This document shows, piece after piece, positions 26,893-36,988 of a stretch of DNA of 64,000 nucleotides. Below the pieces are notes generated by a model, which ran no database searches, was not told where the DNA came from, and saw only the letters and a program-made list of their open reading frames with translations. Within the stretch, counting starts at the first letter, position 1, and every line of letters begins with the position of its first letter. This DNA comes from Boseongicola sp. H5 (GTDB lineage: Bacteria > Pseudomonadota > Alphaproteobacteria > Rhodobacterales > Rhodobacteraceae), in contig JACNMN010000006.1 in the NCBI GenBank assembly GCA_020622165.1, positions 217,407-281,406 of the forward strand. Reading direction: 5' to 3'. The translations under genes were made by a program, and so were the position numbers.

Positions 26893-27780
26893 ATGACAGA
26901 TGCCACACCGAAACCCGCCGCCGCCACCCGTAGGACAAGGCGGTTCCGTCTGCCCCGGATGTTCCGCAACGCGTCCCTGCTGATCGGGGCGACGATCACG
27001 GCAAGCATCCTGCTGCTGGCGATCTTCGCGCCGCTGGTGGCAACCCATGACCTGATGCAGATGGACATGCCCAACCGGTTCTCGGGCCCCTCCTCCGAAC
27101 ACATTCTGGGCACGGACAATTTCGGCCGCGACCTGTGGAGCCGTCTGGTCCATGGCGCGCGGATCTCGCTCTCGATCGCGGTGATCGCGGTTCTGGCCTC
27201 GGCCGTCATCGGCACGATCGTCGGCCTGATTTCGGGGTATTTCGGCGGCTGGATCGATTTGCTCCTGATGCGGATCACCGACGTCTTTCTGGGATTTCCG
27301 CCGCTGGTGCTGGTGCTGGCCGTGGTCGCGGTGATGGGCCCCGGGCTGGTCAATGTGGCGGTCTCTCTCATCATCGTGTCCTGGACCGAATATGCGCGCG
27401 TCGTGCGCTCCACCACCTTGTCCCTGCGGGAGCAGAACTACGTGCAGGCCGCGCGCGCCCTTGGCGCCTCATGGCCGCGCATCCTCTTCCGGGAAATCCT
27501 GCCCAATTCTCTGGGGCCGATCATCGTTCTGGCCTCGCTCGGGCTCGGAACCGCGATCATCTGGGAAAGCGCCCTCAGCTTTCTGGGCTTCGGATTGCCG
27601 CCCCCTGCCCCCACCTGGGGCTGGTCGCTGAGCTATGGCACGCGGTTCATCCGGGATGAGCCATGGATGTCCATCATCTCCGGCGCGGCGATCATGATCA
27701 CCGTGCTGGGCTTCAACCTGCTGGGGGACGGGTTGCGCGACATACTCGACCCCCGACAGCAAACCCGCGGCAAGGGCTGA
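26893..27780 (+). CDS. Peptide-type ABC transporter permease, DppC-like
   Basis: This is the second permease, 295 residues from ATG at 26893. An upstream in-frame extension overlaps the DppB-like gene and was dropped. It has the DppC N-terminal cytoplasmic tail, the HILGTDNFGRDLWSRLVHGAR motif that is diagnostic for DppC, and the coupling loop EQNYVQAARALGASWPRILF. The C terminus LLGDGLRDILDPR is standard. It lies four bases after the first permease. Confidence 0.93.
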   Translation: MTDATPKPAAATRRTRRFRLPRMFRNASLLIGATITASILLLAIFAPLVATHDLMQMDMPNRFSGPSSEHILGTDNFGRDLWSRLVHGARISLSIAVIAVLASAVIGTIVGLISGYFGGWIDLLLMRITDVFLGFPPLVLVLAVVAVMGPGLVNVAVSLIIVSWTEYARVVRSTTLSLREQNYVQAARALGASWPRILFREILPNSLGPIIVLASLGLGTAIIWESALSFLGFGLPPPAPTWGWSLSYGTRFIRDEPWMSIISGAAIMITVLGFNLLGDGLRDILDPRQQTRGKG

Positions 27781-27820
27781 CACACCCGATCCGATCCGCA
27801 AGACACCAACAGGAGCGAAC

Positions 27821-28758
27821 ATGGTCAAAGAAATTGTCAGGCACACGCCGAAGGTCACCACCCTTGCCGACGGCACGGATGCCGTCCTGCACATGACGGA
27901 TCTGGTCGGGGAGGAAGCCGGCCCCCTTGTCGGGATCTCGGCATCCGTTCACGGCAATGAAAACTGCGGCAGCCAGGCCATCCTCGATCTCTTCCGCATC
28001 CTGCAGACCATGAAGATCAAGGGCCGGATCCGGCTGCTGCCGGTGGTCAATGCCCGCGCGATGACGGTGAATGCGCGGTTCAACCCCATCGATCATCTCG
28101 ATCTCAACCGGCAGTTTCCAGGAGATCCGAACGGCACGTTTTCGCAGCAGCTTGCCGCAGCCCTGACGCGGGAGTTTCTGGGCAAGATCGACATGCATAT
28201 CGACCTGCATTCGGGAACCGACCGGCCCACCGTGGACTATGTCTACCTGCTCAATGACGAGGGGTTGAGCCGCGCCTTCGGTTCGAAACTGCTCTACCGC
28301 CCCGATGACGGCAAGCAGGGCACCACCTTCAGCGGCACCACCAAGGAGGTCACCATGCCCCGCGGCATTCCCGCCGCTGTGATCGAGCTTGGCGGCGGCA
28401 TCGTCGATCAGGGCCCCTATATCGAACGGATCGTTGCGGGCGTGCTGAACATGCTGCGCCATGCCGGAGTGATCGATGGCGAAGAGACCGCCCCCGGCGA
28501 ACAGATCGTCGTGAACGAGATCGCCGGCATCCGCCCGACCACCGGCGGCTGGATCGAGCCGCTTTCGCCCCCGCTAGGAGAGCCCGTCAATGGCGGCACG
28601 CCGCTGTTCCGGGTTGTCAGCCCCTACACGTTCGAGGTGCTGGAAGAGGTCAGCGCGCCTTTCGAGAACGGCATCATGATCATGGGCCACCTGACCCGCA
28701 ACCTCGTCGAAGCGGGGGATTATGGCTGGATGGTCGGCAATCTGGAGGGATCGACGCT

Positions 28759-28762
<4 letters not shown>
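27821..28762 (+). CDS. Succinylglutamate desuccinylase/aspartoacylase-family zinc deacylase
   Basis: This 313-residue M14-like zinc enzyme cleaves N-acyl amino acids or related amides. The zinc motif is SVHGNENCGSQ (His and Glu ligands), with the third ligand in MHIDLHSGT; LNRQFPG supplies the arginine-type substrate contact and the terminal EVIEL-like glutamate is AAVIELGGG. The C-terminal ~80 residues form the beta domain typical of AstE/AspA-like proteins. Its ATG follows CAGGAGC. It is inserted between the permease and ATPase genes of the importer, which strongly ties it to the imported substrate. Confidence 0.85.
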
Positions 28763-29761
<999 letters not shown>

Positions 29762-29772
<11 letters not shown>

Positions 29773-30748
29773 CACCTCCGACATCAACGGGCCCGTCCTG
29801 TCGGTCCGCGATCTGAAGGTTCACTTCCCGATCCGGAAGGGTGTCTTTCAGCGTCAGGTTGGCACCGTGCGCGCGGTCGACGGGGTCAGCTTCGATATCG
29901 GGCGCTCGGAAACGGTGGGGCTGGTCGGCGAAAGCGGCTGCGGCAAATCCACAACCGGGCTGGCACTTGCCGGGCTGGTGGAGGCGACCGAAGGCAAGGT
30001 GATGTTCGACGGCGCGCGCGTCGGAAGCAAGACTGGGCGCGATCTGGCGATGTATCGCCAGCGGATGCAGATCGTCTTTCAGGATCCGTTCTCCTCCCTC
30101 AACCCGCGCCAGCGGGTCCGCGATATCCTGCGCGCGCCGCTCGACATCCACGGGATCGGCGCGCCTGCGGAACGCCCGCAGATGGTGCTCGACATGATGG
30201 CGCGGGTCGGCCTGCGCCCGGATCAGTCGGCCAGCTTTCCGCACCAGTTTTCCGGCGGGCAGCGGCAGCGGATCGGCATCGCCCGGGCGCTGATGCTGAA
30301 ACCCGACGTGATTGTCTGCGACGAGCCCGTCTCGGCACTGGATGTCTCGGTTCAGGCGCAGATTCTCAATCTTCTCAACGATCTGCAAGCCGAACTTGGG
30401 GTTTCGTTCCTGTTCATCAGCCATGATCTGGGCGTCGTCGAGCATATCTCTCACAAGGTGGCGGTGATGTATCTGGGCAAGATCGTGGAGATGGCCGACA
30501 GGCAGGCGATCTTCGCCAATCCGACACATCCCTATACCGAGCTTCTGCTCAGCTCCACGCCGTCTCTCGATCCGCGGAAGCGCCGCAATTTCAGCGTGAG
30601 CCATGACGATGTGCCCTCGGCCACGTCGATCCCCGCAGGATGCGCCTTCCGCACCCGGTGCCCGCTTGCCACCGAGATCTGCGTGCGCGAGGCGCCGCCG
30701 CTGAGCCTGCGCGACGGAACCCGCCTTGTCGCCTGCCACAACCGATGA
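29762..30748 (+). CDS. Peptide-type ABC transporter ATP-binding protein, DppF-like
   Basis: This is the second ATPase, 328 residues, overlapping the first by 11 bases. Walker A is VGESGCGKSTTGLALAGL, the Q-loop block is MQIVFQDPFSSLNPRQRV, the signature is FSGGQRQRIGIARAL, and Walker B is VIVCDEPVSALD. The C-terminal GCAFRTRCPLATEICVREAP motif matches the DppD/DppF type. Its stop overlaps the start of the amidohydrolase by four bases. Confidence 0.93.
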
Positions 30749-32007
30749 GCCACGACATGACCGCACGCCCCCTCCTCCTCACCGGCGCCCGCCTTCTCGA
30801 CCCGGAGGCCGGCCGTCTGCGCGACAACATCTCGATCCTGATCAGCAGAGACCGCATCGCCGATATCGGGACCGGCATTCCCGCAGCCGAGGGTGCAAGA
30901 CAGATCGCGCTTGACGGCAAGGTCGTCATGCCCGGGATGATCGACTGCCATATGCATGTCGTCGCCTGGTCGCTTGATCTCTGGGGCAACATGATCGCCC
31001 CCTCCTCTCTTGCGGCCTTGCGCGCGGCGGAGGTGTTGAGGGAAACACTGGGGCGCGGCTTCACCACCATCCGCGATCTGGGCGGCGCCGATCACGGCCT
31101 TGTCCGCGCGGTCGAGGACGGTCTGGTTGCGGGACCGAGGCTGGTGATCTGCGGCAAGGGCCTGTCCACCACCGGTGGCCATTGCGACCTGCGCCACCGC
31201 ACCGATGACCGGCCCGGTATCCTGTCCGATCGCGTCGGCTCCATGGGTGTGCTGGTGGACGGGGTGGATGCGGTGCGCCGGGTCTGCCGCACCTATATCA
31301 AGGAGGGGGCCGCGTTCATCAAGATCATGGCAAATGGCGGGGTCAGTTCGCCCAACGACCCGATCCATTCCCTGCAATTCTCCCGCGCGGAGATCGCGGC
31401 GGCGGTGGAGGAGGCCGAGAATGCCGGGCTCTATGTGGCCGCCCATGTCTATACCGACGCGGCGATCCGCCGTTGCGTCGATCTTGGCGTGCGCTCGCTG
31501 GAACATTGCAATCTGATCGAAGCTGAAACCGCGGCCGAGGCGGCCAGCCGGGGCTGTATCGCCGTGCCGACCCTTGTCGCCTACGAAGCGCTCGCCCGCG
31601 AGGGCGAGGCGCTTGGCCTCGGCCCCGAGAGCGTCGCCAAGATCGACAAGGTGCGCGAAGGCGGCCGCCGCTCCCTGTCGATCATGCAGCAGGCGGGCCT
31701 ACCGATGGCGTTCGGTTCGGACCTGCTGGGAGAACTGCGCAAGTATCATTGCCTCGAACTGGAGCTGCTGGCCGAGGTTCTGCCCGCGGCGGAGATCATC
31801 CGCTCACTGACGAGCATCGGCGCGGAACTTTGCGGCTTGACCGGGCGCGCCGGTGTGATCGCACCGGGCGCCTCGGCCGATCTGCTGATCCTGGATGACG
31901 ACCCGCTTGCCGACATCGGGCTTCTGGGCGGCGACGGCGCGCATTTCCGGGCGATCATGGCGCGGGGCGCTTTTGCGAAGAACACTCTTCAGGAGGGAAC
32001 GACATGA
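30745..32007 (+). CDS. Metal-dependent amidohydrolase (imidazolonepropionase/prolidase-like)
   Basis: This is a cytoplasmic amidohydrolase-superfamily enzyme of 420 residues. The start at 30745 overlaps the DppF-like stop (ATGA). The first metal motif is DCHMHVVAW, the carboxylated-lysine position is FIKIMANGG, further ligands lie in AAHVYTDAAIR and SLEHCNLIE, and the last aspartate is FGSDLLGELRKYH. It belongs to the group of Xaa-Pro dipeptidase-like and N-acyl hydrolases often found beside peptide importers. The exact bond cleaved is unknown. Confidence 0.85.
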   Translation: MSHDMTARPLLLTGARLLDPEAGRLRDNISILISRDRIADIGTGIPAAEGARQIALDGKVVMPGMIDCHMHVVAWSLDLWGNMIAPSSLAALRAAEVLRETLGRGFTTIRDLGGADHGLVRAVEDGLVAGPRLVICGKGLSTTGGHCDLRHRTDDRPGILSDRVGSMGVLVDGVDAVRRVCRTYIKEGAAFIKIMANGGVSSPNDPIHSLQFSRAEIAAAVEEAENAGLYVAAHVYTDAAIRRCVDLGVRSLEHCNLIEAETAAEAASRGCIAVPTLVAYEALAREGEALGLGPESVAKIDKVREGGRRSLSIMQQAGLPMAFGSDLLGELRKYHCLELELLAEVLPAAEIIRSLTSIGAELCGLTGRAGVIAPGASADLLILDDDPLADIGLLGGDGAHFRAIMARGAFAKNTLQEGTT

Positions 32008-33167
32008 AACTCGGGCGCGATCTTGCGGAAATCACGGCAGGTGTCGACCTGCTCTATCGTGAAGGGCTGTCGGACGGCGACGTGCTGGATGCCGAAGGCC
32101 TGATCCCCGTGGCCGTGGCGCCGGTTGTGCCGCGCCGCTTCCGTGACTGGCCGGAGGCGGAGGCCGCGATCAGCGCCCTGCTCGCCCGCATTCCCGGCGA
32201 GGCGGAAAATGCGCAGCGGAAGGGCTGGCTGACCGAGATGACGCTGTCCCTCGCATCGCTGGCGCGCATGTTCTCGGGCCGGAAACTCGGCTTCGCGGAG
32301 CGGCTGCGGGACCAGCTTCGGGTCACGCCCGCGCCGATCCCGGCCCCTTTGCTGGACGGCTACCGCGCCGAGCTGCGCGACGCGCTTGACGAACTGGGCC
32401 ATCGGAGCGGGGATCTGAGCGCCGATGTCGCGACGTGGGAGGCATCCATTGCCGTGCCATCGGAGGAGGTCCTCTCCCGCCTCTCATCGCTCCAGCGGGA
32501 GGCGCAGGCACGCTCCCACCGGCTTGTCTTCGACATCGGTGACGACTGGATCAGCCCCGAAGCGGTCTACGACAAACCCTATGCCGCCTATTGCGACTAT
32601 CCCGGCCGTCATCTGTGGCTGAACCTTGAGTTCAGCTATACGCTCGCCGATCTGAAACACCTCGCCACCCACGAGGCATTTCCCGGCCATCTGGTGCATC
32701 TCGCCCGGCGGGAGGCGCTGGTGGCCCGCGGGGAAATGCCGCTCGACGGCGCACAGGTGGTGACGAACTCCGCCTCCAGCGCGCTCTTCGAGGGGATCGC
32801 GGATAACGGGATCGAGCTTCTGGAATGGATCGACGGCCCCGCGGATGTCGCCGGGATCGCCTTGCAGCGGATTCGCAGCGCCCTGCGATGCAACGCCGCC
32901 TGGATGGTGTTCGAGGAAGGCGCGTCGATCGAGGAGGCCGCCGCCGCAACCGCCGCCCCGTCGTTCCAGAGCGCAAAGGTCACGCGCCGCCGCCTCGCCT
33001 TTCTGTCCCACGAGTTGCGTGCGCCTTTCCTCTTCGCCTATTGGTGCGGCGATCACGCGGTGCATGAGTTCCTCAAAGCCACCCGCGACTGGGATCGCGA
33101 GACGGTGATGCGCACTCTTTACGACCAGATGCACACGCCAACGACCCTCGCCGCCGCAGCCGCGTAA
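32004..33167 (+). CDS. Predicted metallopeptidase with HEAFPGH motif (DUF885-like)
   Basis: This 387-residue protein has a zinc-binding HEAFPGHLVHL motif near residue 225, the form seen in DUF885 and related gluzincin-like peptidases (HExxPGH). A glutamate-bearing helix downstream (SSALFEGIADNGIELLEW) would supply the third ligand. No signal peptide is visible, so it is probably cytoplasmic. It overlaps the amidohydrolase by four bases and closes the regulator-importer-hydrolase operon, suggesting a final degradation step after import. Close family is uncertain. Confidence 0.65.
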   Translation: MKLGRDLAEITAGVDLLYREGLSDGDVLDAEGLIPVAVAPVVPRRFRDWPEAEAAISALLARIPGEAENAQRKGWLTEMTLSLASLARMFSGRKLGFAERLRDQLRVTPAPIPAPLLDGYRAELRDALDELGHRSGDLSADVATWEASIAVPSEEVLSRLSSLQREAQARSHRLVFDIGDDWISPEAVYDKPYAAYCDYPGRHLWLNLEFSYTLADLKHLATHEAFPGHLVHLARREALVARGEMPLDGAQVVTNSASSALFEGIADNGIELLEWIDGPADVAGIALQRIRSALRCNAAWMVFEEGASIEEAAAATAAPSFQSAKVTRRRLAFLSHELRAPFLFAYWCGDHAVHEFLKATRDWDRETVMRTLYDQMHTPTTLAAAAA

Positions 33168-33239
33168 GGCGCCTTGATTTCCGCCCGCGTGCTTGCGGGA
33201 TGCCTACTTGAAAACCGGGCGCAGACGAGGATCAGGAGC

Positions 33240-33461
33240 ATGTCGAAGCTCACGAATCCATGTGTCGAAGCAGTCTAGCCGCAAACCAAAGGTCAGGCGA
33301 TCTGGGATGCCGAACTGCCGGGTTTCGGACTTCGCATCTATCCGTCCGGCAAACGCGGTTCCATCGTCCAGCAGCGCGCAGGAGGACGGTCCCGCTCCTA
33401 CACGATCGGCCTTCACGGCGTCTGGCCTCCCGAGGCCGCACGACGCGGGGCGAAAGCTATG
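33240..33461 (+). pseudogene. Decayed, truncated tyrosine-integrase gene (N-terminal arm domain only)
   Basis: Reading from ATG at 33240 gives MSKLTNPCVEAV, then a TAG stop at 33276-33278, then in the same frame IWDAELPGFGLRIYPSGKRG and SRSYTIGLHGVWPPEAARRG. This matches the N-terminal DUF4102 (arm DNA-binding) domain of the intact integrase at 50895 (VWDDELPGFGLRVYPSGKRS, RRYTIGIHGVWTPETARRE) residue for residue over about 70 codons. The core-binding and catalytic domains are gone. The leader also matches the intact gene: both share CGCCTTGATTTCC and CGCGTGCTTGCG about 60-70 bases before the ATG. This marks an old integration event at the left edge of the formate dehydrogenase module. Confidence 0.85.
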
Positions 33462-33545
33462 CCCGGGCGCGTCGCACTTCATGGCGTCACGCAGAGCCGC
33501 ACCGTTCGCCCGGCACCGTTCCGTCAGCCGCCGCCCGCGCCCCGC

Positions 33546-35573
33546 TCAGTGGAGTTTGCGCGCGTCCTCCTCGGCGATGTGGTCCTCGATCGTGCGGACG
33601 CGGCGGGTGTCTTCGGAATGCGGGTCGAAACCCTCGTTGACAACGGCCTCCACGCGGCAATCCTCGCACATTTCCAGCACCTTCATGCGCTTCTCCCCGT
33701 CGGGACCACCGAACATCCAGTGCGATGCCAGTTTCTCCTGGATCCGGGAGATCGCGCTTTGTGTGGCAAAAGGCTTGCCGCAGGACGTGCAGCAGAACGG
33801 AGGCTCTTCGTTCAGGATGCGTTTCGGCGCGGCCCAGGCCTCGAAATCAATCTGCGGCGCCAGCGTGATCGCGTTTTCCGGGCAGGTCTGTTCGCAGAGG
33901 CCACATTGCACGCAGGCCGATTCCGTGAAGCGCAGCATCGGGGCTTCGGGGTTGTCCAGAAGGGCATTCGCCGGGCAGGCACCGGTGCAGGCCATGCACA
34001 AGGTGCAGGCATCGGTATCGACAATGACGGCGCCGAACGGGGCGCCTTTTTGCAGCGGCAGCGATGTGGTCGGCGTCGGCGCGGCACGGTTCATCTCGGC
34101 AAAGGCCGTGACCAGCAGCCCGCGCTTGTCTTCCGGCGGCAAAAACCCGGACGGTGCTTCGCGGCGCAGGCTGGTCGGCAAAGCGGCCAAGGCGGCTTCC
34201 AGCTGATCCGGGTCATCGGTTTCGATCAGCGTGCAGGACCCGTGACCGGTGGCGGCCGCAACCTCGGACACCAGCGCCAGGCCGTCCCGCAGCCCCGTCA
34301 GGTCATGCAACGGGCGGCTGCGCCCCAGAAGCGCCACGGCGCCCGCGCCATAGGCCATCGCGGCGGCCATGATTTCAGGGCCGACCTGCGAGATTTCATT
34401 CACGGCAAACGGGATGACATGGGCCGGAAGGCCTTTGCCGAAACGGGCGGCGGCGTCGATGAGCGGCTCGCCGTGATCGGCGTCATGAAACAGCACATGG
34501 GGCGCCAGCTTGCCCCCCGCGTCGTGCCACGCCCGAAGGCCCGCGCGGATCTGACTGGCCACCGTCGCCACATCCGGCAGCGCGTAGGATGCCGCCCCGG
34601 TCGGACATGCGGCGGCGCATTGGCCGCAACCGGCGCAGATATTCGGGTCGATCGCCACGCTGTCGCCGGCCGGTTCGATGGCGCCCGTCGGACAGAGCGA
34701 CAGGCAGCGGGTGCAGCCGGTGATCTCGTTGCGGGAATGCGCGCAGAGATCGGCGGCGAAATCGATGAAAACCGGCTTGTCGAAGGTCCCCACCATTTGC
34801 CCGGCTGCGGTCACCAGACGGGCCACCGCTAGCGGATCGCGCGGATCGGCGCGGTGGTATCCGGGGCGCAGGCTGTCGGCGGGGAAAAGCGGCGTGTCGC
34901 CGGTCAGGTCGATGATCAGGTCGGCGCGCGACACCGCCCCGTCGCGGGCCGCGCCGAAGCTCAGAACACGCCGCGACGATGGCTCTGGCGCGGCGTAGTC
35001 GTCGACACGCAGCGTGAACGCGCCAAGATGGCCTTCGGCGTTGCGGATCGCGCCCTGAAGCACCGGAAACAGCGTCTGTCGCGGCGGCACGACCTCGGCA
35101 CCCGGCTTCAGCAGGACCGTGATGTCAAGCGTCGCGGCCAGCTCAGTGGCCGCCTCAAGCGCAACGTCGTCGCGCCCGAGGATCAGGGCGATGCCGTTGC
35201 TTTCCATTGTTGTATAAGAAAAGTCTGCAGGCCGCACCCCCGCCGCCGCAACCAACGCCGCCATTTTCGGCCCGCTTTGTGCGGCGTCCGCCGTCCAGCC
35301 TGCGGTTTCGCGGATATTGGCAAAGCGCAGATCGACATCCGGCGCCTCGGCTTCGGCGATCTCCCGAAACAGCGGCGCCTCCTGCGTGCAGGTCACCGTG
35401 ACCGGCCCACCGGCGGCAAGTGCGGCCTGAAATCTGTCAAGATTTGCACGGCACAATTGATGCGCCGCGGGATCACCGCCGCACCCAGCCTTTTGCAGCG
35501 CGGCGCCGTCCGGGTTCATCGTCCCTTCGCAGGTACAAGTCAGAATCGTCCGTGTGCGCGCGCCATATTCCAT
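33546..35573 (-). CDS. Multi-cluster 4Fe-4S ferredoxin-type protein of the formate dehydrogenase cluster
   Basis: This 675-residue protein starts at 35573 (MEYGARTRTILTCTCEGTM). It carries two paired 4Fe-4S sites in the middle (CTRCLSLCPTGA, CAGCGQCAAACPTGA), two more near the C terminus (CTLCMACTGACPANA, CVQCGLCEQTCPENA), and further cysteine pairs (PFCCTSCGKPF, CEDCRVEAV). No signal or membrane segment is seen, so it is cytoplasmic. It is transcribed divergently from the DUF operon. In related genomes such proteins accompany formate dehydrogenase genes; an electron-transfer or maturation role is inferred. Confidence 0.82.
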   Translation of the reverse strand: MEYGARTRTILTCTCEGTMNPDGAALQKAGCGGDPAAHQLCRANLDRFQAALAAGGPVTVTCTQEAPLFREIAEAEAPDVDLRFANIRETAGWTADAAQSGPKMAALVAAAGVRPADFSYTTMESNGIALILGRDDVALEAATELAATLDITVLLKPGAEVVPPRQTLFPVLQGAIRNAEGHLGAFTLRVDDYAAPEPSSRRVLSFGAARDGAVSRADLIIDLTGDTPLFPADSLRPGYHRADPRDPLAVARLVTAAGQMVGTFDKPVFIDFAADLCAHSRNEITGCTRCLSLCPTGAIEPAGDSVAIDPNICAGCGQCAAACPTGAASYALPDVATVASQIRAGLRAWHDAGGKLAPHVLFHDADHGEPLIDAAARFGKGLPAHVIPFAVNEISQVGPEIMAAAMAYGAGAVALLGRSRPLHDLTGLRDGLALVSEVAAATGHGSCTLIETDDPDQLEAALAALPTSLRREAPSGFLPPEDKRGLLVTAFAEMNRAAPTPTTSLPLQKGAPFGAVIVDTDACTLCMACTGACPANALLDNPEAPMLRFTESACVQCGLCEQTCPENAITLAPQIDFEAWAAPKRILNEEPPFCCTSCGKPFATQSAISRIQEKLASHWMFGGPDGEKRMKVLEMCEDCRVEAVVNEGFDPHSEDTRRVRTIEDHIAEEDARKLH

Positions 35574-35702
35574 AAGATCGTTGCTTCCCTGTTTGTGCTG
35601 CTGGCGCAAGCAGTTGGCGGTGTACAAGGCCAATCCTTGCGCTTGCTGAGTTTCCCTGTAGGACTCTCCTGAAATTCAAACTTATGCAAGGCAGGTTCTG
35701 TT

Positions 35703-36413
35703 TTGGACGTCGTCACTCCTCCAAGATCGCTCGTGTTGCCGCCGCCCTATACCGCCCATTGGCTGCCCTCCGGCGACCCGTTCGATGATGCACAACGCCG
35801 CGCTGTGGATGAGGGTGCAGGCACGCTTGTCTGGCGCGGCTCCGTTGGTCACGACGGCCCGGGGCGACTGGATTTCGCCGTGGTGCTGGAGCCCGACATG
35901 CCACTTTCCGAGGCGCGCAAAGCGGTGCTGGCGGGCATGGTCGCGCTGGCCGATGCGGTGGCCGCCCACGCGCCGCCGGAGCGTGACATCCGGTTCGACT
36001 GGCCGACGGGGCTGGTGCTTGACGGGGGCCGTCTGGGCGGGATGCGCTTTGCGGTTGCCCCTGACACGCCGGACGACGTGCCGCCCGACTGGATGGTTCT
36101 GGGCGTCGAGTTGATCGCGGATCGCGACCATCTGGAACAGGCGGGCATGCATCCCGGCTCGGTATCGCTGAAGGAGGAGGAGTTCCTCGACCCGCCGGCC
36201 ATCATCGAAAGCTTCGCGGCACATCTCATGCTGAATATCGACCGCTGGACGCATGCCGGCTTCGACACCATCGCGCAGACCTATGCGGGGCGGCTGACCG
36301 AAGACGCCGCTCTGGGCGACGCGGGCGAACTGGTCCATGACGGCAATGTGGAAAGCCTGGAGACCGGGTTGGCCAAGGCCGATTGGCGCGACGCGCAGGG
36401 CCCGAGATTGTGA
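35703..36413 (+). CDS. Biotin/lipoate-protein-ligase-like protein (DUF4444-type)
   Basis: This 236-residue protein resembles the BPL/LplA/LipB catalytic fold with a C-terminal DUF4444-like part. Visible features are GTLVWRGSVGHDGPGRLDFAVVLEPD, the KWPND-equivalent segment DIRFDWPTGLVLDGGRLGG, and VLGVELIADRD. The lysine that normally binds the adenylate (KWPND) is replaced in FDWPTGL, so ordinary ligase activity is doubtful. The best start is TTG at 35703, close after a short leader. It is the first gene of a tightly overlapping operon of five small genes before the formate dehydrogenase. Confidence 0.7.
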   Translation: MDVVTPPRSLVLPPPYTAHWLPSGDPFDDAQRRAVDEGAGTLVWRGSVGHDGPGRLDFAVVLEPDMPLSEARKAVLAGMVALADAVAAHAPPERDIRFDWPTGLVLDGGRLGGMRFAVAPDTPDDVPPDWMVLGVELIADRDHLEQAGMHPGSVSLKEEEFLDPPAIIESFAAHLMLNIDRWTHAGFDTIAQTYAGRLTEDAALGDAGELVHDGNVESLETGLAKADWRDAQGPRL

Positions 36414-36988
36414 TGCGCTTGCTCAGGACGATCCAGCTTGATCAATCCGACAAGGTTGTCTTCGCGCAAGCCGCTGAACCGGGGGAATGGGCGGTGCCCG
36501 GCACATTCGTTTTTGCGGGGCGCCCGCCCGAGAGCCTCGGCCGCAAGGAACAGATCGCGTTCCGCTCGGGCTTTTTGGGGGTAACGAGTTTCGGATGGTC
36601 CACCTTGGCCGTGGTCACCGAGACGCGGGGCGACGATCACGATCAGGCGGTCACGGCGCTGGCGCATCAACTGGTCCAGCAGCTGGGCGCCCCGGATCTG
36701 GGCGCGGCGCTGCCTGCGGCCCAGGAGGAAATTGCACTGGCGGCCGATCTCTGTCGGGGGCATGATGAGGGGACATTGATCGCGCTGCACCGGCGCATCG
36801 ACGAGACCGGCGCGCTGCGCGAACAGTTCCGATCCCTGAAACCGCGGGAGGAAACGGCCTTTTCCGCGGGCCACCTGCAAGGCCACGACAAAGCGTTCCA
36901 TTTCGTTGAAACCGAAGACGATCAGGAAGACGAACCGGGGATGCAGATCGATCTGACCGCCTTCGGCCGCAGGGAGGGAGAGCCATGA
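36413..36988 (+). CDS. DUF6505 family protein
   Basis: This 191-residue protein begins MRLLRTIQLDQSDKVVFAQAAEPGEWAVPG and matches my memory of the DUF6505 family that occurs in alphaproteobacterial formate dehydrogenase clusters. Other conserved-looking parts are RSGFLGVTSFGWSTLAVV and LREQFRSLKPREE. It has no signal, membrane segment or cysteine motif. Its ATG shares one base with the preceding stop (TGATG) and its stop overlaps the next start by four bases. Function is unknown. Confidence 0.7.
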   Translation: MRLLRTIQLDQSDKVVFAQAAEPGEWAVPGTFVFAGRPPESLGRKEQIAFRSGFLGVTSFGWSTLAVVTETRGDDHDQAVTALAHQLVQQLGAPDLGAALPAAQEEIALAADLCRGHDEGTLIALHRRIDETGALREQFRSLKPREETAFSAGHLQGHDKAFHFVETEDDQEDEPGMQIDLTAFGRREGEP

